The notes under the pieces are model-generated. The model saw nothing but the letters and a program-made list of their open reading frames with translations, was not told where the DNA came from and searched no databases. DNA of 37,496 nucleotides. Source: Gammaproteobacteria bacterium. Its GTDB lineage: Bacteria > Pseudomonadota > Gammaproteobacteria > S012-40. Positions 7,633 through 15,267 of the stretch are shown here, in pieces (within the stretch, counting starts at the first letter, position 1; the number at the start of each line of letters is the position of its first letter). The translations under genes and the position numbers were made by a program. Location: positions 1-37,496 of the forward strand of contig JAOUJM010000021.1 in NCBI GenBank assembly GCA_029883265.1. Direction: 5' to 3'.

Positions 7633-9873
7633 ATGTTAAAAAGAACGCGAAAACTTTTCAGTTCAAAGAATATTATTAGTTTGGCAGTTATTGCATTTTT
7701 TCTTTTACACACCTCTGAAATTAGCTCCATTCCCTTTCTAGATAAAATAGAAAGTCAAGCCTATGACTTGCATTTAAATCTAACAATGCCAAACAGTGTG
7801 GACGAGCGAATAGTCATTGTTGATATTGATGAAAAAAGTTTAGCCACACTTGGCCGTTGGCCGTGGGATCGTCAAGTGATTGCCAAATTAGCAAATGAGC
7901 TGTTGAATCACTACGAAGTTAGTATTATTGGTTTTGACGTATTTTTTGTCGAGGAAGATGAAGGTGCAGATGCTAAAATATTAAAACGGCTAGCGAGTGA
8001 TGAACTGAAAAAGAATAATCAATATCAACAAGTCATACGCAAAATACTTCCAACATTGGACCATGACAAAAAACTAGCTGACAGCATTAACGGGCAGCCA
8101 GTGGTGTTGGGATATTTCTTTGATACAAATTCATTGAACGCTACACAAAAAGGGCAGCTACCCGATCCGTTCTATGTGAGTGCATTGCAGCAGGAACGGT
8201 TTCAGTGGGCCGAGCAGGCAAGTGGTTATGCAGCAAACCTGTCTGTTTTGCAGCAGGCTGCGCAAGGTGGCGGCTTTGTTGATAATCCTATGTTGGACGC
8301 AGATGGTGTAGTGCGCCGCGTGCGAATGTTAATGAAGTATGGTAACAATTATTATGCATCCTTGTCGTTGGCAATGGTCGCTGCACTCATGGGATTTCCT
8401 GAGCCTGAACTAGTAATCGGGCATGGCTATGGAGGTGGTGATCGTTTTGATAGTCAAATCGAGTCTCTGACCATTGCTGGCTCAACCATTCCCTTTGGTG
8501 CGATGGCCACGGCAACGGTACCATATCGGGGGCCGATGGGAAGTTATAACTACATTTCAGTTATTGATGTGTTAAACCATGTGGCAAAAAAAGAAACCTT
8601 GGAAGAGGCAATAATACTTATTGGTAGTAGTGCGCCTGGTTTGCTTGACTTGCGTTCCACGCCAGTAGGAACCGCGTATGCTGGGGTTGAAGTACACGCA
8701 AATATGATTAGCGGCATACTTGACAACACGATTCCAAAACATCCGCCTTATGTTCGTGGTGTTGAAAATGTGTTACTTCTGTTTATGGGCTTAATCATTA
8801 TTATTCTAGTGCCACGCTTATCGGCGGCATGGGTGCTGGCTGCTCTAGGAATCAGCGTGAGCCTGTTAGTATTGCTACGCATTGTCATGTGGACTAACAG
8901 TATTGTTCTGAATGTGGAGGCAATCATATTAATGATTTTGACTGTTGTCATGGTTCATGTGTCTTATGGATTTTTGTTTGAGCAGCGTCAGAAAAAACAA
9001 TTGGCGCATAGTTTTGGTCAATATGTTCCGCCGGAATTAGTCGATGAAATGAGTTTGTCTGAAGATCAGGAGTTTTCTCTTGAAGGTGAAAGTCGTGAGT
9101 TAACCGTGTTTTTTTCAGATGTGCGTAGCTTTAGTACGATTTCCGAAAGTCTCACGCCAAAACAATTGAAACAATGGATGAATGAATACTTAACGCCAAT
9201 GACAGGTGTTATTCATCGTAATCGAGGCACGATAGATAAATATATCGGTGATGCGATTATGGCCTTTTGGGGCGCTCCACTCAAAGATGAAAGTCACGCC
9301 TCGCATGCCATTGACGCGGCGATGGAAATGCTGGACCTGCTAAAACCACTTAATCAAATATATCAAGAACGTGACTGGCCACCGATTCGAATTGGTGTGG
9401 GTTTGAATACCGGTATAATGAATGTAGGTAACATGGGGTCGGAATTTCGTATGGCCTATACCGTCATGGGTGACGCCGTAAACCTAGGTTCGCGACTAGA
9501 AGGTTTGACAAAAAAATATGGTGTAGAATTAATTGTAAGTGAATATACAAAAAATGCCGCGCCTGATTATGTCTATCGACAACTAGATAAGGTGACGGTG
9601 GTTGGTAAAGCAGAAGCAGTCAGTATTTTTCAACCAGTGGCGCGCGTGCATGAGTTAAGTCAAGAGAATGAAACAGAGCTAAGTGTCTTCCATGAGGCTT
9701 TGTCTTTGTATTTTAAGCAGGATTGGCAACAGGCAAAACTTGCGTTTCAAAAATTATTGCATGATTATTCCAAGCTGCCTATCTACGAAATCTATTTAAA
9801 ACGAGTGCTTGAGTTTATGCAATCGCCACCTAGTGATGACTGGGATGGAGTTTATCAGCATACATCGAAATAA
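7633..9873 (+). CDS. CHASE2-domain class III adenylate cyclase
   Basis: This 746-residue membrane enzyme should convert ATP to cAMP in response to an extracytoplasmic cue. An N-terminal TM (about 13-27) leads to a CHASE2 sensor (about 35-370; IVIVDIDEKSLATLGRWPWDR is typical). Three TM helices follow (about 378-395, 400-416, 427-447), then a class III cyclase domain (about 485-670). The two metal-binding aspartates are Asp496 (FFSDVRSF) and Asp540 (KYIGDAIM). Lys536 and Asp614 fit adenine recognition. Asn617 and Arg621 (DAVNLGSR) are the transition-state residues. All catalytic residues are present, so it should be active as a homodimer. The C-terminal 80 residues resemble the tetratricopeptide-like tail common in this family. 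Only 2 nt separate it from the kinase gene. Confidence 0.95.
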   Translation: MLKRTRKLFSSKNIISLAVIAFFLLHTSEISSIPFLDKIESQAYDLHLNLTMPNSVDERIVIVDIDEKSLATLGRWPWDRQVIAKLANELLNHYEVSIIGFDVFFVEEDEGADAKILKRLASDELKKNNQYQQVIRKILPTLDHDKKLADSINGQPVVLGYFFDTNSLNATQKGQLPDPFYVSALQQERFQWAEQASGYAANLSVLQQAAQGGGFVDNPMLDADGVVRRVRMLMKYGNNYYASLSLAMVAALMGFPEPELVIGHGYGGGDRFDSQIESLTIAGSTIPFGAMATATVPYRGPMGSYNYISVIDVLNHVAKKETLEEAIILIGSSAPGLLDLRSTPVGTAYAGVEVHANMISGILDNTIPKHPPYVRGVENVLLLFMGLIIIILVPRLSAAWVLAALGISVSLLVLLRIVMWTNSIVLNVEAIILMILTVVMVHVSYGFLFEQRQKKQLAHSFGQYVPPELVDEMSLSEDQEFSLEGESRELTVFFSDVRSFSTISESLTPKQLKQWMNEYLTPMTGVIHRNRGTIDKYIGDAIMAFWGAPLKDESHASHAIDAAMEMLDLLKPLNQIYQERDWPPIRIGVGLNTGIMNVGNMGSEFRMAYTVMGDAVNLGSRLEGLTKKYGVELIVSEYTKNAAPDYVYRQLDKVTVVGKAEAVSIFQPVARVHELSQENETELSVFHEALSLYFKQDWQQAKLAFQKLLHDYSKLPIYEIYLKRVLEFMQSPPSDDWDGVYQHTSK

Positions 9874-11214
9874 TTAATTGTATATCCAAATGCGCACACA
9901 TAGTCCGCCTAGTTTGCTGTGGCGAAAAACGATTTTTCCCGAATAACTAGCAACAATATCTTTGGCCACAGCGAGACCGATGCCGTGACCGCCGGCTTCA
10001 CTTGGATCTGTAACGCCGCGCTGAGTGATACGTTCCTGCATGGATGGTTCGAGTCCAGGCCCATTGTCATCAATTTGAATAAAAATACCTGATTCTTGGT
10101 TGCTGGCTTGCACTCGTAACTGAATGTGGTGACGCGTCCATTTAAAGGCGTTGTCTAATACATTGCCTAGTAACTCCATGTAATCGCCTTCATCGCCTGT
10201 GAAAAATAATTGTTGGTCAACCTCGGCTTCTATTTGAATACCACGCTCCTGGTAAACAGTGCAAAGGCTGCGAATAATTTTATTTGTCGTCTTTTCAATA
10301 TCGATCGGTAAGGCTAGGGCGCTTTGGCCGGTGGTCGCGGCGCGTTTTAGCTGGTAGTCGACAATTTGATTCATGCGGTCAATTTGTTCGTTAATGATTT
10401 GGTTGGATGGTTGAGGGGTGGTATTAGTTTCGATAGTTGAGCGAATTAAGGCTAAAGGTGTTTTCAAGCTATGGGCTAAATCCGCGAGCGCATTCTTATA
10501 CCGAGAAATTCGCGACTGACGAGAACGGATTAATAAATTGATGTCATCTGTCAAACGTTCAATTTCTTTAGGGTAGTGAGCGCCAAGATAATCCTGTTTG
10601 CCTTGTTCAATTAATTTCAATTCTTCTCCTGCATTTTGTAAAGGACGCATTGACCATTGTTGTAGAAAATTAAATAAAATTAATAATACAACCGCAGCAC
10701 CGCCAAGCCAGCCAACTAAATGTTGTTGAAAGCGAAAAATTTCTTTGTTGTAGTTCTCAAGGGTTTCAAAAATATGGAAGCTATAGGTTACTTGGCGTTG
10801 GTTATCATCCCATGGAACACCGAAGGCTAAATAAAACAAATCTTCTTGTGACTTTAAGCGAATGCGTTTAAAAATTAATTCAGTGGCGCGCATTTTTTCC
10901 AAAGAAACCTGAATGCGCTCGGTGACCGATGGAGAGGTCCAGGCAATTTGATTGTTCGAATCAGTAATAATGGCGTATAAGCCGGAGTCTTCCTGGTTTA
11001 AACGGGCATCCGGTAAGCGTGAGGATAGCTGTACAATACCGGTATTAAGTTCAGCGACGGCTATTAAGGAAAAAACCTGTCCGCGTAAACGATCTTGAGT
11101 GGCTGCTTGCACGCTATCAGAAAAGCTATGGAAAAGTGCATAACCGCTAATGCTTAGAAAAGCCGTTAAAATAATTGTCATGGCTAACAATAATCGGGAA
11201 CGTAAGGAATTCAC
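9874..11214 (-). CDS. PhoQ-like sensor histidine kinase
   Basis: This 446-residue inner-membrane kinase is the partner of the response regulator just upstream. TM1 is at about 8-28, the periplasmic sensor at 29-165 and TM2 at about 168-184, followed by a HAMP-like region. The phosphorylated His248 sits in DLAHSLKTPLALI, a spelling typical of PhoQ-type kinases. The ATPase domain has Asn355 (NVLDNAFKWT), DDNGPGL (382-388) and GGHGIGLAVAKDI (408-420). The GTG at 11214 overlaps the regulator's TGA (GTGA), a classic sign of translational coupling, so I choose it over the TTG at 11232. The sensor is not obviously acidic as in enteric PhoQ, so Mg2+ sensing cannot be assumed. The stop abuts the stop of the convergent cyclase gene. 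Confidence 0.93.
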   Translation of the reverse strand: MNSLRSRLLLAMTIILTAFLSISGYALFHSFSDSVQAATQDRLRGQVFSLIAVAELNTGIVQLSSRLPDARLNQEDSGLYAIITDSNNQIAWTSPSVTERIQVSLEKMRATELIFKRIRLKSQEDLFYLAFGVPWDDNQRQVTYSFHIFETLENYNKEIFRFQQHLVGWLGGAAVVLLILFNFLQQWSMRPLQNAGEELKLIEQGKQDYLGAHYPKEIERLTDDINLLIRSRQSRISRYKNALADLAHSLKTPLALIRSTIETNTTPQPSNQIINEQIDRMNQIVDYQLKRAATTGQSALALPIDIEKTTNKIIRSLCTVYQERGIQIEAEVDQQLFFTGDEGDYMELLGNVLDNAFKWTRHHIQLRVQASNQESGIFIQIDDNGPGLEPSMQERITQRGVTDPSEAGGHGIGLAVAKDIVASYSGKIVFRHSKLGGLCVRIWIYN

Positions 11215-11894
11215 TCGATATTGTCCATGCAAACTAAACGATAACCACGACCACGCAGTGTTTCGATGGGATTCAATTGGTTATTTGGGTCGAGTTTTTT
11301 ACGAATACGGCGTACAAAGACTTCGATAACATTGCTGTCACGATCAAAGTCCTGGTCGTAAATATGCTCAATGAGTTTAGTTTTGGAAATAACTTCACCT
11401 TGGTGAAGAATTAAATACTCCAAGAATTTGAACTCATAGGCAGTAAGTTCAATTTCGGATGTGCCGACAAAAACTTTTTGTGTACGTGGATTTAAACGAA
11501 TCGGGCCACATTGAATATCGGTTTGTGGGTTTCCAGCGGCACGACGAATTAATGCACGTAGTCGTGCTTGTAATTCTTCGACATGAAATGGTTTAACCAT
11601 ATAGTCGTCGGCACCAGCCTCAAGTCCTTCGACTTTTTCTTGCCAGCGGCCTCGTGCTGTGAGGATTAGTACCGGAAAACGAACTTGTTCATTTCGCCAG
11701 TGTTGGATGACTTGCAAGCCACTGTAGTCAGGCAGGCCTAGGTCAACAATCGCTGCATCATAAGCATGTTCACAACCTAAAAATTGGCCTTCTTTAGCAT
11801 TTTCTGCGGCATCAACAGCATAACCGTGTTGACTAAGTTGTTCGACTAATTGCAGTCGTAAGGTAGATTCGTCTTCAATAACTAAAATTCGCAC
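11211..11894 (-). CDS. PhoP-like OmpR-family response regulator
   Basis: This 227-residue DNA-binding regulator has a receiver domain with the acidic pair in VIEDES, phospho-acceptor Asp51 (AIVDLGLPDYSGL) and Lys101 (YMVKPFHVEEL). It is followed by an OmpR/PhoB winged helix (about 128-222) with the SNVIEVFVRRIRKKL recognition helix and the RGRGYRL hairpin. The GTG at 11894 is preceded by AGGA at a 9-nt spacing and starts right at the conserved VRILVIEDE, so I reject the 18-residue upstream extension. Part of an operon with the cytochrome c gene before it and the PhoQ-like kinase after it. A 6-N5-6 direct repeat upstream of the operon is a likely binding site for this very protein. Confidence 0.94.
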   Translation of the reverse strand: MRILVIEDESTLRLQLVEQLSQHGYAVDAAENAKEGQFLGCEHAYDAAIVDLGLPDYSGLQVIQHWRNEQVRFPVLILTARGRWQEKVEGLEAGADDYMVKPFHVEELQARLRALIRRAAGNPQTDIQCGPIRLNPRTQKVFVGTSEIELTAYEFKFLEYLILHQGEVISKTKLIEHIYDQDFDRDSNVIEVFVRRIRKKLDPNNQLNPIETLRGRGYRLVCMDNIE

Positions 11895-11912
11895 AAGCCT
11901 AATCCTTGGTAA

Positions 11913-11938
11913 GCTATCAGGCGGGGGCGCCTGATAGC
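11913..11938 (-). promoter_or_regulatory. Perfect 11-bp hairpin between the cytochrome c and response-regulator genes
   Basis: GCTATCAGGCG (11913-11923) pairs perfectly with CGCCTGATAGC (11928-11938) around a GGGG loop (CCCC in the minus-strand transcript). It lies 15 nt after the cytochrome stop and before the regulator's ribosome binding site. No U-run follows, so a simple intrinsic terminator is unlikely. An RNA-stabilising or processing hairpin that sets unequal expression of the two genes is a fair inference. Confidence 0.65.
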
Positions 11939-11953
11939 CATCTGACACTTGGC

Positions 11954-12274
11954 TTATAAGGAAAGCACAAAGTCGACCAATTTTTCAATGTCTGCGTCAG
12001 AAAGACGTGGTGAATATGGAGGCATGGGAACGCCACCTGTCACTTGTGTCCAATTACCTTTACCGCCTTTTTTAACTTTCTCGATAAGCAAAGCTTTTGC
12101 GTCAGCTTGACCTTTGTAGCGTGCTGCTACGTCCTTCCAGCCAGGACCAACGATTTTCTTGTCAACAGAATGGCATGCTAAACAACCGCTTTTACGCGCT
12201 AGGTTTAGGTCTGCCCAAGAAGCCGAAGCCATGAAAGTTAAAACTAATGCGATAGTAATTTGTCGTAATATCAT
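11954..12274 (-). CDS. Small periplasmic class I cytochrome c
   Basis: This is a 106-residue precursor of a soluble monohaem electron carrier of the c551/c552 kind. The signal peptide is residues 1-21 (ends SASWA, cleavage before DLN). The haem attachment site is Cys31-L-A-Cys34-His35, the sixth ligand is Met84 in GGVPMPPYSPR, and the final helix is ADIEKLVDFVLSL. The mature protein of about 85 residues matches the family. It would carry electrons between periplasmic redox partners such as a bc1 complex and a terminal oxidase or peroxidase. GAGG 8 nt before the ATG is a good ribosome binding site. First gene of an operon with the PhoP-like and PhoQ-like genes, an unusual association. Confidence 0.95.
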   Translation of the reverse strand: MILRQITIALVLTFMASASWADLNLARKSGCLACHSVDKKIVGPGWKDVAARYKGQADAKALLIEKVKKGGKGNWTQVTGGVPMPPYSPRLSDADIEKLVDFVLSL

Positions 12275-12330
12275 ATGGTTAACCTCACTAAGATAATATT
12301 ATCGACTGGCCGTAAAACCAGTGATGCTTA

Positions 12331-12364
12331 GCTTACGCGCTTTAAAATGAACCTTAACTGAACC
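12331..12364 (-). promoter_or_regulatory. Putative PhoP/OmpR-type operator and promoter for the cytochrome c-regulator-kinase operon
   Basis: TGAACC at 12348-12353 and 12359-12364 form a perfect direct repeat with a 5-nt spacer. On the minus strand this reads GGTTCA-N5-GGTTCA, the 11-nt period used by OmpR/PhoB-family dimers and close to PhoP boxes (GGTTTA or GTTCAG halves). Twelve bases further along the minus strand is TAAGCT, a weak -10 candidate, about 60 nt upstream of the cytochrome ATG. This suggests activation of the operon by its own regulator. Confidence 0.5.
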
Positions 12365-12446
12365 ACGGTAGGGTTTTTAGGGGTGTTCTAAGGCATTAAA
12401 TTTTGGCCATTTTTGCCGATTAAAGGCTAGAGTTTGGGAGTATTTC

Positions 12447-13538
12447 ATGGACCCTTTAGCGCGTTATCGAAATGATATTCAGCAGCGACAGTTTACTGAG
12501 GATGAGGATCAATTAGTCCTATTGCAGAGTTGTCAGCAATTGTTTGAACAACTGCAAAGTCGACCCTGGCAGCGCCCTACGCTGATGCGTAAACAAGTCA
12601 GTCCGCTAAAAGGGCTGTATTTTTGGGGTGGTGTGGGCCGAGGAAAGACCTATATTCTGGATTTGTTGTATGAAAGTTTGCCATTTTCACAAAAAAAACG
12701 TGTGCATTTTGGTGAATTTATGCGTGATTTGCATGATCAAATGCAAATTCTCGGCAAGACAACGAACCCACTGAGCCAAATAGCAAAAAAGCTTGCTGAC
12801 CGATATAGGATTATTTTTATTGATGAATTTCATGTAGATGATATTGCTGACGCGATGATTTTGGCCGAATTTCTCCAGGCTTTATTTGCTGAAGGTACAA
12901 CCATAGTCACTAGTTCAAATACTGCTCCGCAAGAATTATACAAAAACGGTTTGCAGCGTAGTCGGTTTTTGCCGGCGATTGAATTACTGCAACAATATAC
13001 CGAAGTGCTCGAATTACTGAGTCAAACAGACTATCGACAAAGGTTTTTACAAGCTCAAGGCAGTTACCATATTGTTGCTAGCGAAGCTGACACGCTGTTA
13101 ATGGCCAAAGAATTCCAGCAAATGACTGGTGTTGAACCAAAACCCAGTACTATTACACTCAACCACAAGCCTCTGCAGATTCTTGGCGAGTCTATTGATA
13201 CTGCTTGGGTAGATTTCAAAAACCTATGTGCATCCGCGCGCTCCAGTAGTGATTTTATCGAGCTAGGTTGTCGTTACCCGACCTTGTTTCTGAATCATGT
13301 ACCTCGTTTGCATGAGGGGCAAAATGATCAAGCACAACGTTTTATTCAACTAGTCGATGCCTTGTATGATCATAGTGTCAAACTGATTCTTAGCGCTGAG
13401 GTGCAGCCACCTGAATTATATAAGGGTCAGGCGCTGGCAGGGGTTTTCCAACGCACTGCAAGTCGCTTGCTGGAAATGCGTAGTGCGGATTATTTAACTC
13501 GACCGCATAAACCTTGTGCAGTGCGCTACGCTGCCTAG
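12447..13538 (+). CDS. zapE: Cell division protein ZapE (AFG1-like ATPase)
   Basis: ZapE is a cytoplasmic P-loop ATPase that acts on the Z-ring during division, especially under stress. The 363-residue length suits the family. Walker A is GGVGRGKT (61-68) and Walker B is IIFIDEFHVDD (Asp126-Glu127), followed by the sensor-1 region TIVTSSNTAPQELYKNGLQR. The C-terminal part has FLNHVPRLHEGQNDQAQRF, where the family carries its F-x-x-x-P-x-L segment, and ends TASRLLEMRS. The ATG follows GGGAG by 7 nt. It is divergent from the cytochrome/PhoPQ-like operon, so the operator region between them could influence both. Confidence 0.95.
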   Translation: MDPLARYRNDIQQRQFTEDEDQLVLLQSCQQLFEQLQSRPWQRPTLMRKQVSPLKGLYFWGGVGRGKTYILDLLYESLPFSQKKRVHFGEFMRDLHDQMQILGKTTNPLSQIAKKLADRYRIIFIDEFHVDDIADAMILAEFLQALFAEGTTIVTSSNTAPQELYKNGLQRSRFLPAIELLQQYTEVLELLSQTDYRQRFLQAQGSYHIVASEADTLLMAKEFQQMTGVEPKPSTITLNHKPLQILGESIDTAWVDFKNLCASARSSSDFIELGCRYPTLFLNHVPRLHEGQNDQAQRFIQLVDALYDHSVKLILSAEVQPPELYKGQALAGVFQRTASRLLEMRSADYLTRPHKPCAVRYAA

Positions 13539-13607
13539 GCGAATAAGTCTTGTTCCGTTTAGTCGGCCTGGTGTAAGGTTTAGGTCATAAATTTTGGAGA
13601 AGTAAGT

Positions 13608-13898
13608 ATGGCATCAACTGTAGACGAGTTAACGATTGAATATACGGAAGACGGTGTTGTCACCGTAAAAGAGTTGGGCAAAGAAGTGTTAACCAAAGGC
13701 GCTTGGTCAACGGTAATGTATCGCTACCAGGATTGGGACCGGCGCAAAGAAGAATATGGCGCGGAAAAATATTCCATTCGTCGTTACCAAAAACGTAATG
13801 GTGAATATACACAAAAATCAAAATTCAATATTTCGAGTAAAGAACAAGCGAAGAAAATGATCGAGATCTTGCAGAGCTGGATGGGTGATGAGGAGTGA
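13608..13898 (+). CDS. Small uncharacterised basic protein
   Basis: This 96-residue soluble protein has no signal peptide or membrane segment and many Lys, Arg and Tyr residues. The N-terminal part looks like beta strands (ELTIEYTEDGVVTVKEL), then WSTVMYRYQDWDRRKEEYG, YSIRRYQKRNGEYTQKSKF and a terminal helix (EQAKKMIEILQSWM). The fold pattern of paired strands and a helix recalls nucleic-acid-binding proteins such as PC4-like domains, but I cannot confirm that. The ATG follows TTGGAGAAG. A strong terminator lies 15 nt after the stop, so it is probably a single-gene unit or the end of one with zapE. Confidence 0.8.
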   Translation: MASTVDELTIEYTEDGVVTVKELGKEVLTKGAWSTVMYRYQDWDRRKEEYGAEKYSIRRYQKRNGEYTQKSKFNISSKEQAKKMIEILQSWMGDEE

Positions 13899-13913
13899 TT
13901 TATTGCTTCTTAG

Positions 13914-13943
13914 AAAAAGCCCGCCGTAAAAGCGGGCTTTTTT
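13914..13943. terminator. Strong intrinsic terminator, likely bidirectional
   Basis: The stem AAAAAGCCCGC (13914-13924) pairs with GCGGGCTTTTT (13932-13942), with a 7-nt loop and a T-run on the plus strand. The mirrored A-run means it can also work for the convergent peroxiredoxin gene on the minus strand, whose stop is at 13951. Confidence 0.9.
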
Positions 13944-13950
13944 ATGTAGT

Positions 13951-14556
13951 TTATAGCGCTTCGGCATTTTCAGCCAAGTAAGACGCGACACCATCAGGCG
14001 TAGCAGTCATACCTTTTTTGCCTTCCTGCCAACCAGCAGGGCAGACTTCACCGTGTTCTTCAGTGAATTGTAGCGCATCAACCATGCGAATCATTTCATC
14101 GATGTTACGACCGAGTGGTAAATCATTCACCACTTGGTGACGAACCAAGCCGGTTTTGTCGATTAGGAATGAACCACGGAAAGCTACGGCGCCGTCGGGT
14201 GTTTCGACGTCATAGGCTTTACAGATAGCATGTGTCATATCTGCAACTAAGGTGTAACCCACAGGGCCTATACCACCTTGGTTAACCGGGGTATTACGCC
14301 AAGCGTTATGCGCGAAATGCGAGTCGATAGACACGCCAATCACCTCTACGCCACGTTTCTTGAAATCTTCAAGACGATGATCAAAAGCGATCAACTCTGA
14401 AGGACAAACGAATGTAAAATCAAGAGGATAGAAGAAAACAACGGCGTATTTTCCTTCAGTCGCTTGAGAAAAGTTAAACTCTTCTACAATAGAACCATCG
14501 CCTAAAACGGCAGGTGCAGTAAAATCAGGGGCGTTACGGCCAACTAAAACACTCAC
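13951..14556 (-). CDS. Typical 2-Cys peroxiredoxin (AhpC/TSA family)
   Basis: This enzyme reduces hydrogen peroxide and organic peroxides in the cytoplasm using thiols. The peroxidatic cysteine is Cys51 in DFTFVCPSEL and the resolving cysteine is Cys172 in GEVCPAGW, so it is a typical 2-Cys enzyme acting as a dimer. The GGIGP loop is present, but the C-terminus (GVASYLAENAEAL) has no YF motif, which fits a peroxide-robust bacterial form. Length is 201 residues, normal for the family. The start is GTG, preceded by AAGGAGA at a good distance. Reductant (AhpF- or thioredoxin-type) genes are not nearby. A repeated ACTGAAT element upstream may be regulatory. Confidence 0.95.
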   Translation of the reverse strand: MSVLVGRNAPDFTAPAVLGDGSIVEEFNFSQATEGKYAVVFFYPLDFTFVCPSELIAFDHRLEDFKKRGVEVIGVSIDSHFAHNAWRNTPVNQGGIGPVGYTLVADMTHAICKAYDVETPDGAVAFRGSFLIDKTGLVRHQVVNDLPLGRNIDEMIRMVDALQFTEEHGEVCPAGWQEGKKGMTATPDGVASYLAENAEAL

Positions 14557-14578
14557 TTTATGTCTCCTTTTTTAACAT

Positions 14579-14607
14579 ACTGAATTAGTCAAGCATATAG
14601 ACTGAAT
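14579..14607 (-). promoter_or_regulatory. Tandem ACTGAAT repeat upstream of the peroxiredoxin gene
   Basis: ACTGAAT occurs at 14579-14585 and again at 14601-14607, a 22-nt period (two helix turns), reading ATTCAGT toward the peroxiredoxin gene on the minus strand. The promoter should lie here, so this may be a regulator site. No clean -35/-10 pair was identified. Confidence 0.3.
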
Positions 14608-14654
14608 CCTACGCGGTTTTGATCTTGGTTGCAATGCCAATACCCTGCTGAGGG

Positions 14655-15005
14655 TCATGGGATGTGGTGATTTTCATCCATAGTTTCATTGTCTTCAGGT
14701 GGTAAGTCTAGGAAATAGCTTTGTACTTGTCGTCCAAATAAACTGATTTCTCCGGCGTGGCGAATATTGTCAAATGATGTAAATTCAAAATTAAAATGAC
14801 GAATCAGCTGCAAGCGGCCATGAGAGTTGCGTTGCAGGCGAAAACGAGTCATGGCGACCGATTCATCTAATAGTTGTAATTGATGGTTTTTACAGATGCG
14901 TCGAGCTGCTATACGAGCGAATTCCTGGGCTTGCCGGTTAAACCAAAAATAAGCCGCCACGGCGAAGGCCAAGAAAAAGACAAGTAACTGACTTTGTTCG
15001 TTCAT
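14655..15005 (-). CDS. DUF3301 family small membrane-anchored protein
   Basis: This is a 116-residue protein with one N-terminal TM (about 7-24) followed by a soluble domain. The pattern EFARIAARRICKNHQLQLLD...TRFRLQRNSHGRLQLIRHFNFEFT is characteristic of DUF3301 proteins of gammaproteobacteria, whose function is unknown. It is divergent from slyX with 58 nt between the starts. The C-terminus (DENHHIP) is a short acidic and His-containing tail. Nothing in the sequence indicates an enzymatic role. Confidence 0.82.
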   Translation of the reverse strand: MNEQSQLLVFFLAFAVAAYFWFNRQAQEFARIAARRICKNHQLQLLDESVAMTRFRLQRNSHGRLQLIRHFNFEFTSFDNIRHAGEISLFGRQVQSYFLDLPPEDNETMDENHHIP

Positions 15006-15063
15006 GGTGTATTAATTTGCCTAGGGTTATAATTGGTCTTTTCATTGTAATGAGCAAAGCTAC

Positions 15064-15267
15064 GTGGAACAACGAATTACCGAATTAGAAGAGCGAATTA
15101 GCTATCAGGACATGAGTATTGAGACTTTGGGAGAGGAAGTCAGACGCCAGCAACTCGAGCTGGAGCGTTTAAACCAAACCATCGAATTGCTCAGTCAGCG
15201 TCTGCAATCCCTTGGGGAATCACCTATTGCCCCAGAGTCTGAAGAAACCCCTCCGCCCCACTATTAA
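15064..15267 (+). CDS. slyX: SlyX family protein
   Basis: SlyX is a short coiled-coil protein of unknown function found across gammaproteobacteria. The 67 residues are almost entirely one heptad helix (ITELEERISYQDMSIETLGEEV...) ending with the family's hallmark PPPHY. The start is GTG with only weak ribosome-binding sequence. A TATAAT at 15028-15033 could be its -10 box. Its stop abuts, with no spare base, the stop of the convergent gene on the minus strand. Confidence 0.93.
   Translation: MEQRITELEERISYQDMSIETLGEEVRRQQLELERLNQTIELLSQRLQSLGESPIAPESEETPPPHY

Noticed and set aside
5666-9873. The kinase/cyclase pair as a defence (CBASS-like) system
   Set aside because: The cyclase is a class III membrane adenylate cyclase with CHASE2 rather than a CD-NTase, and no effector gene such as a nuclease or pore-forming protein is attached.
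12292-12303. Perfect 12-bp palindrome GATAATATTATC near the cytochrome start
   Set aside because: It is almost all A/T in an AT-rich leader, so chance is likely; the 6-N5-6 repeat nearby is the better regulator candidate.
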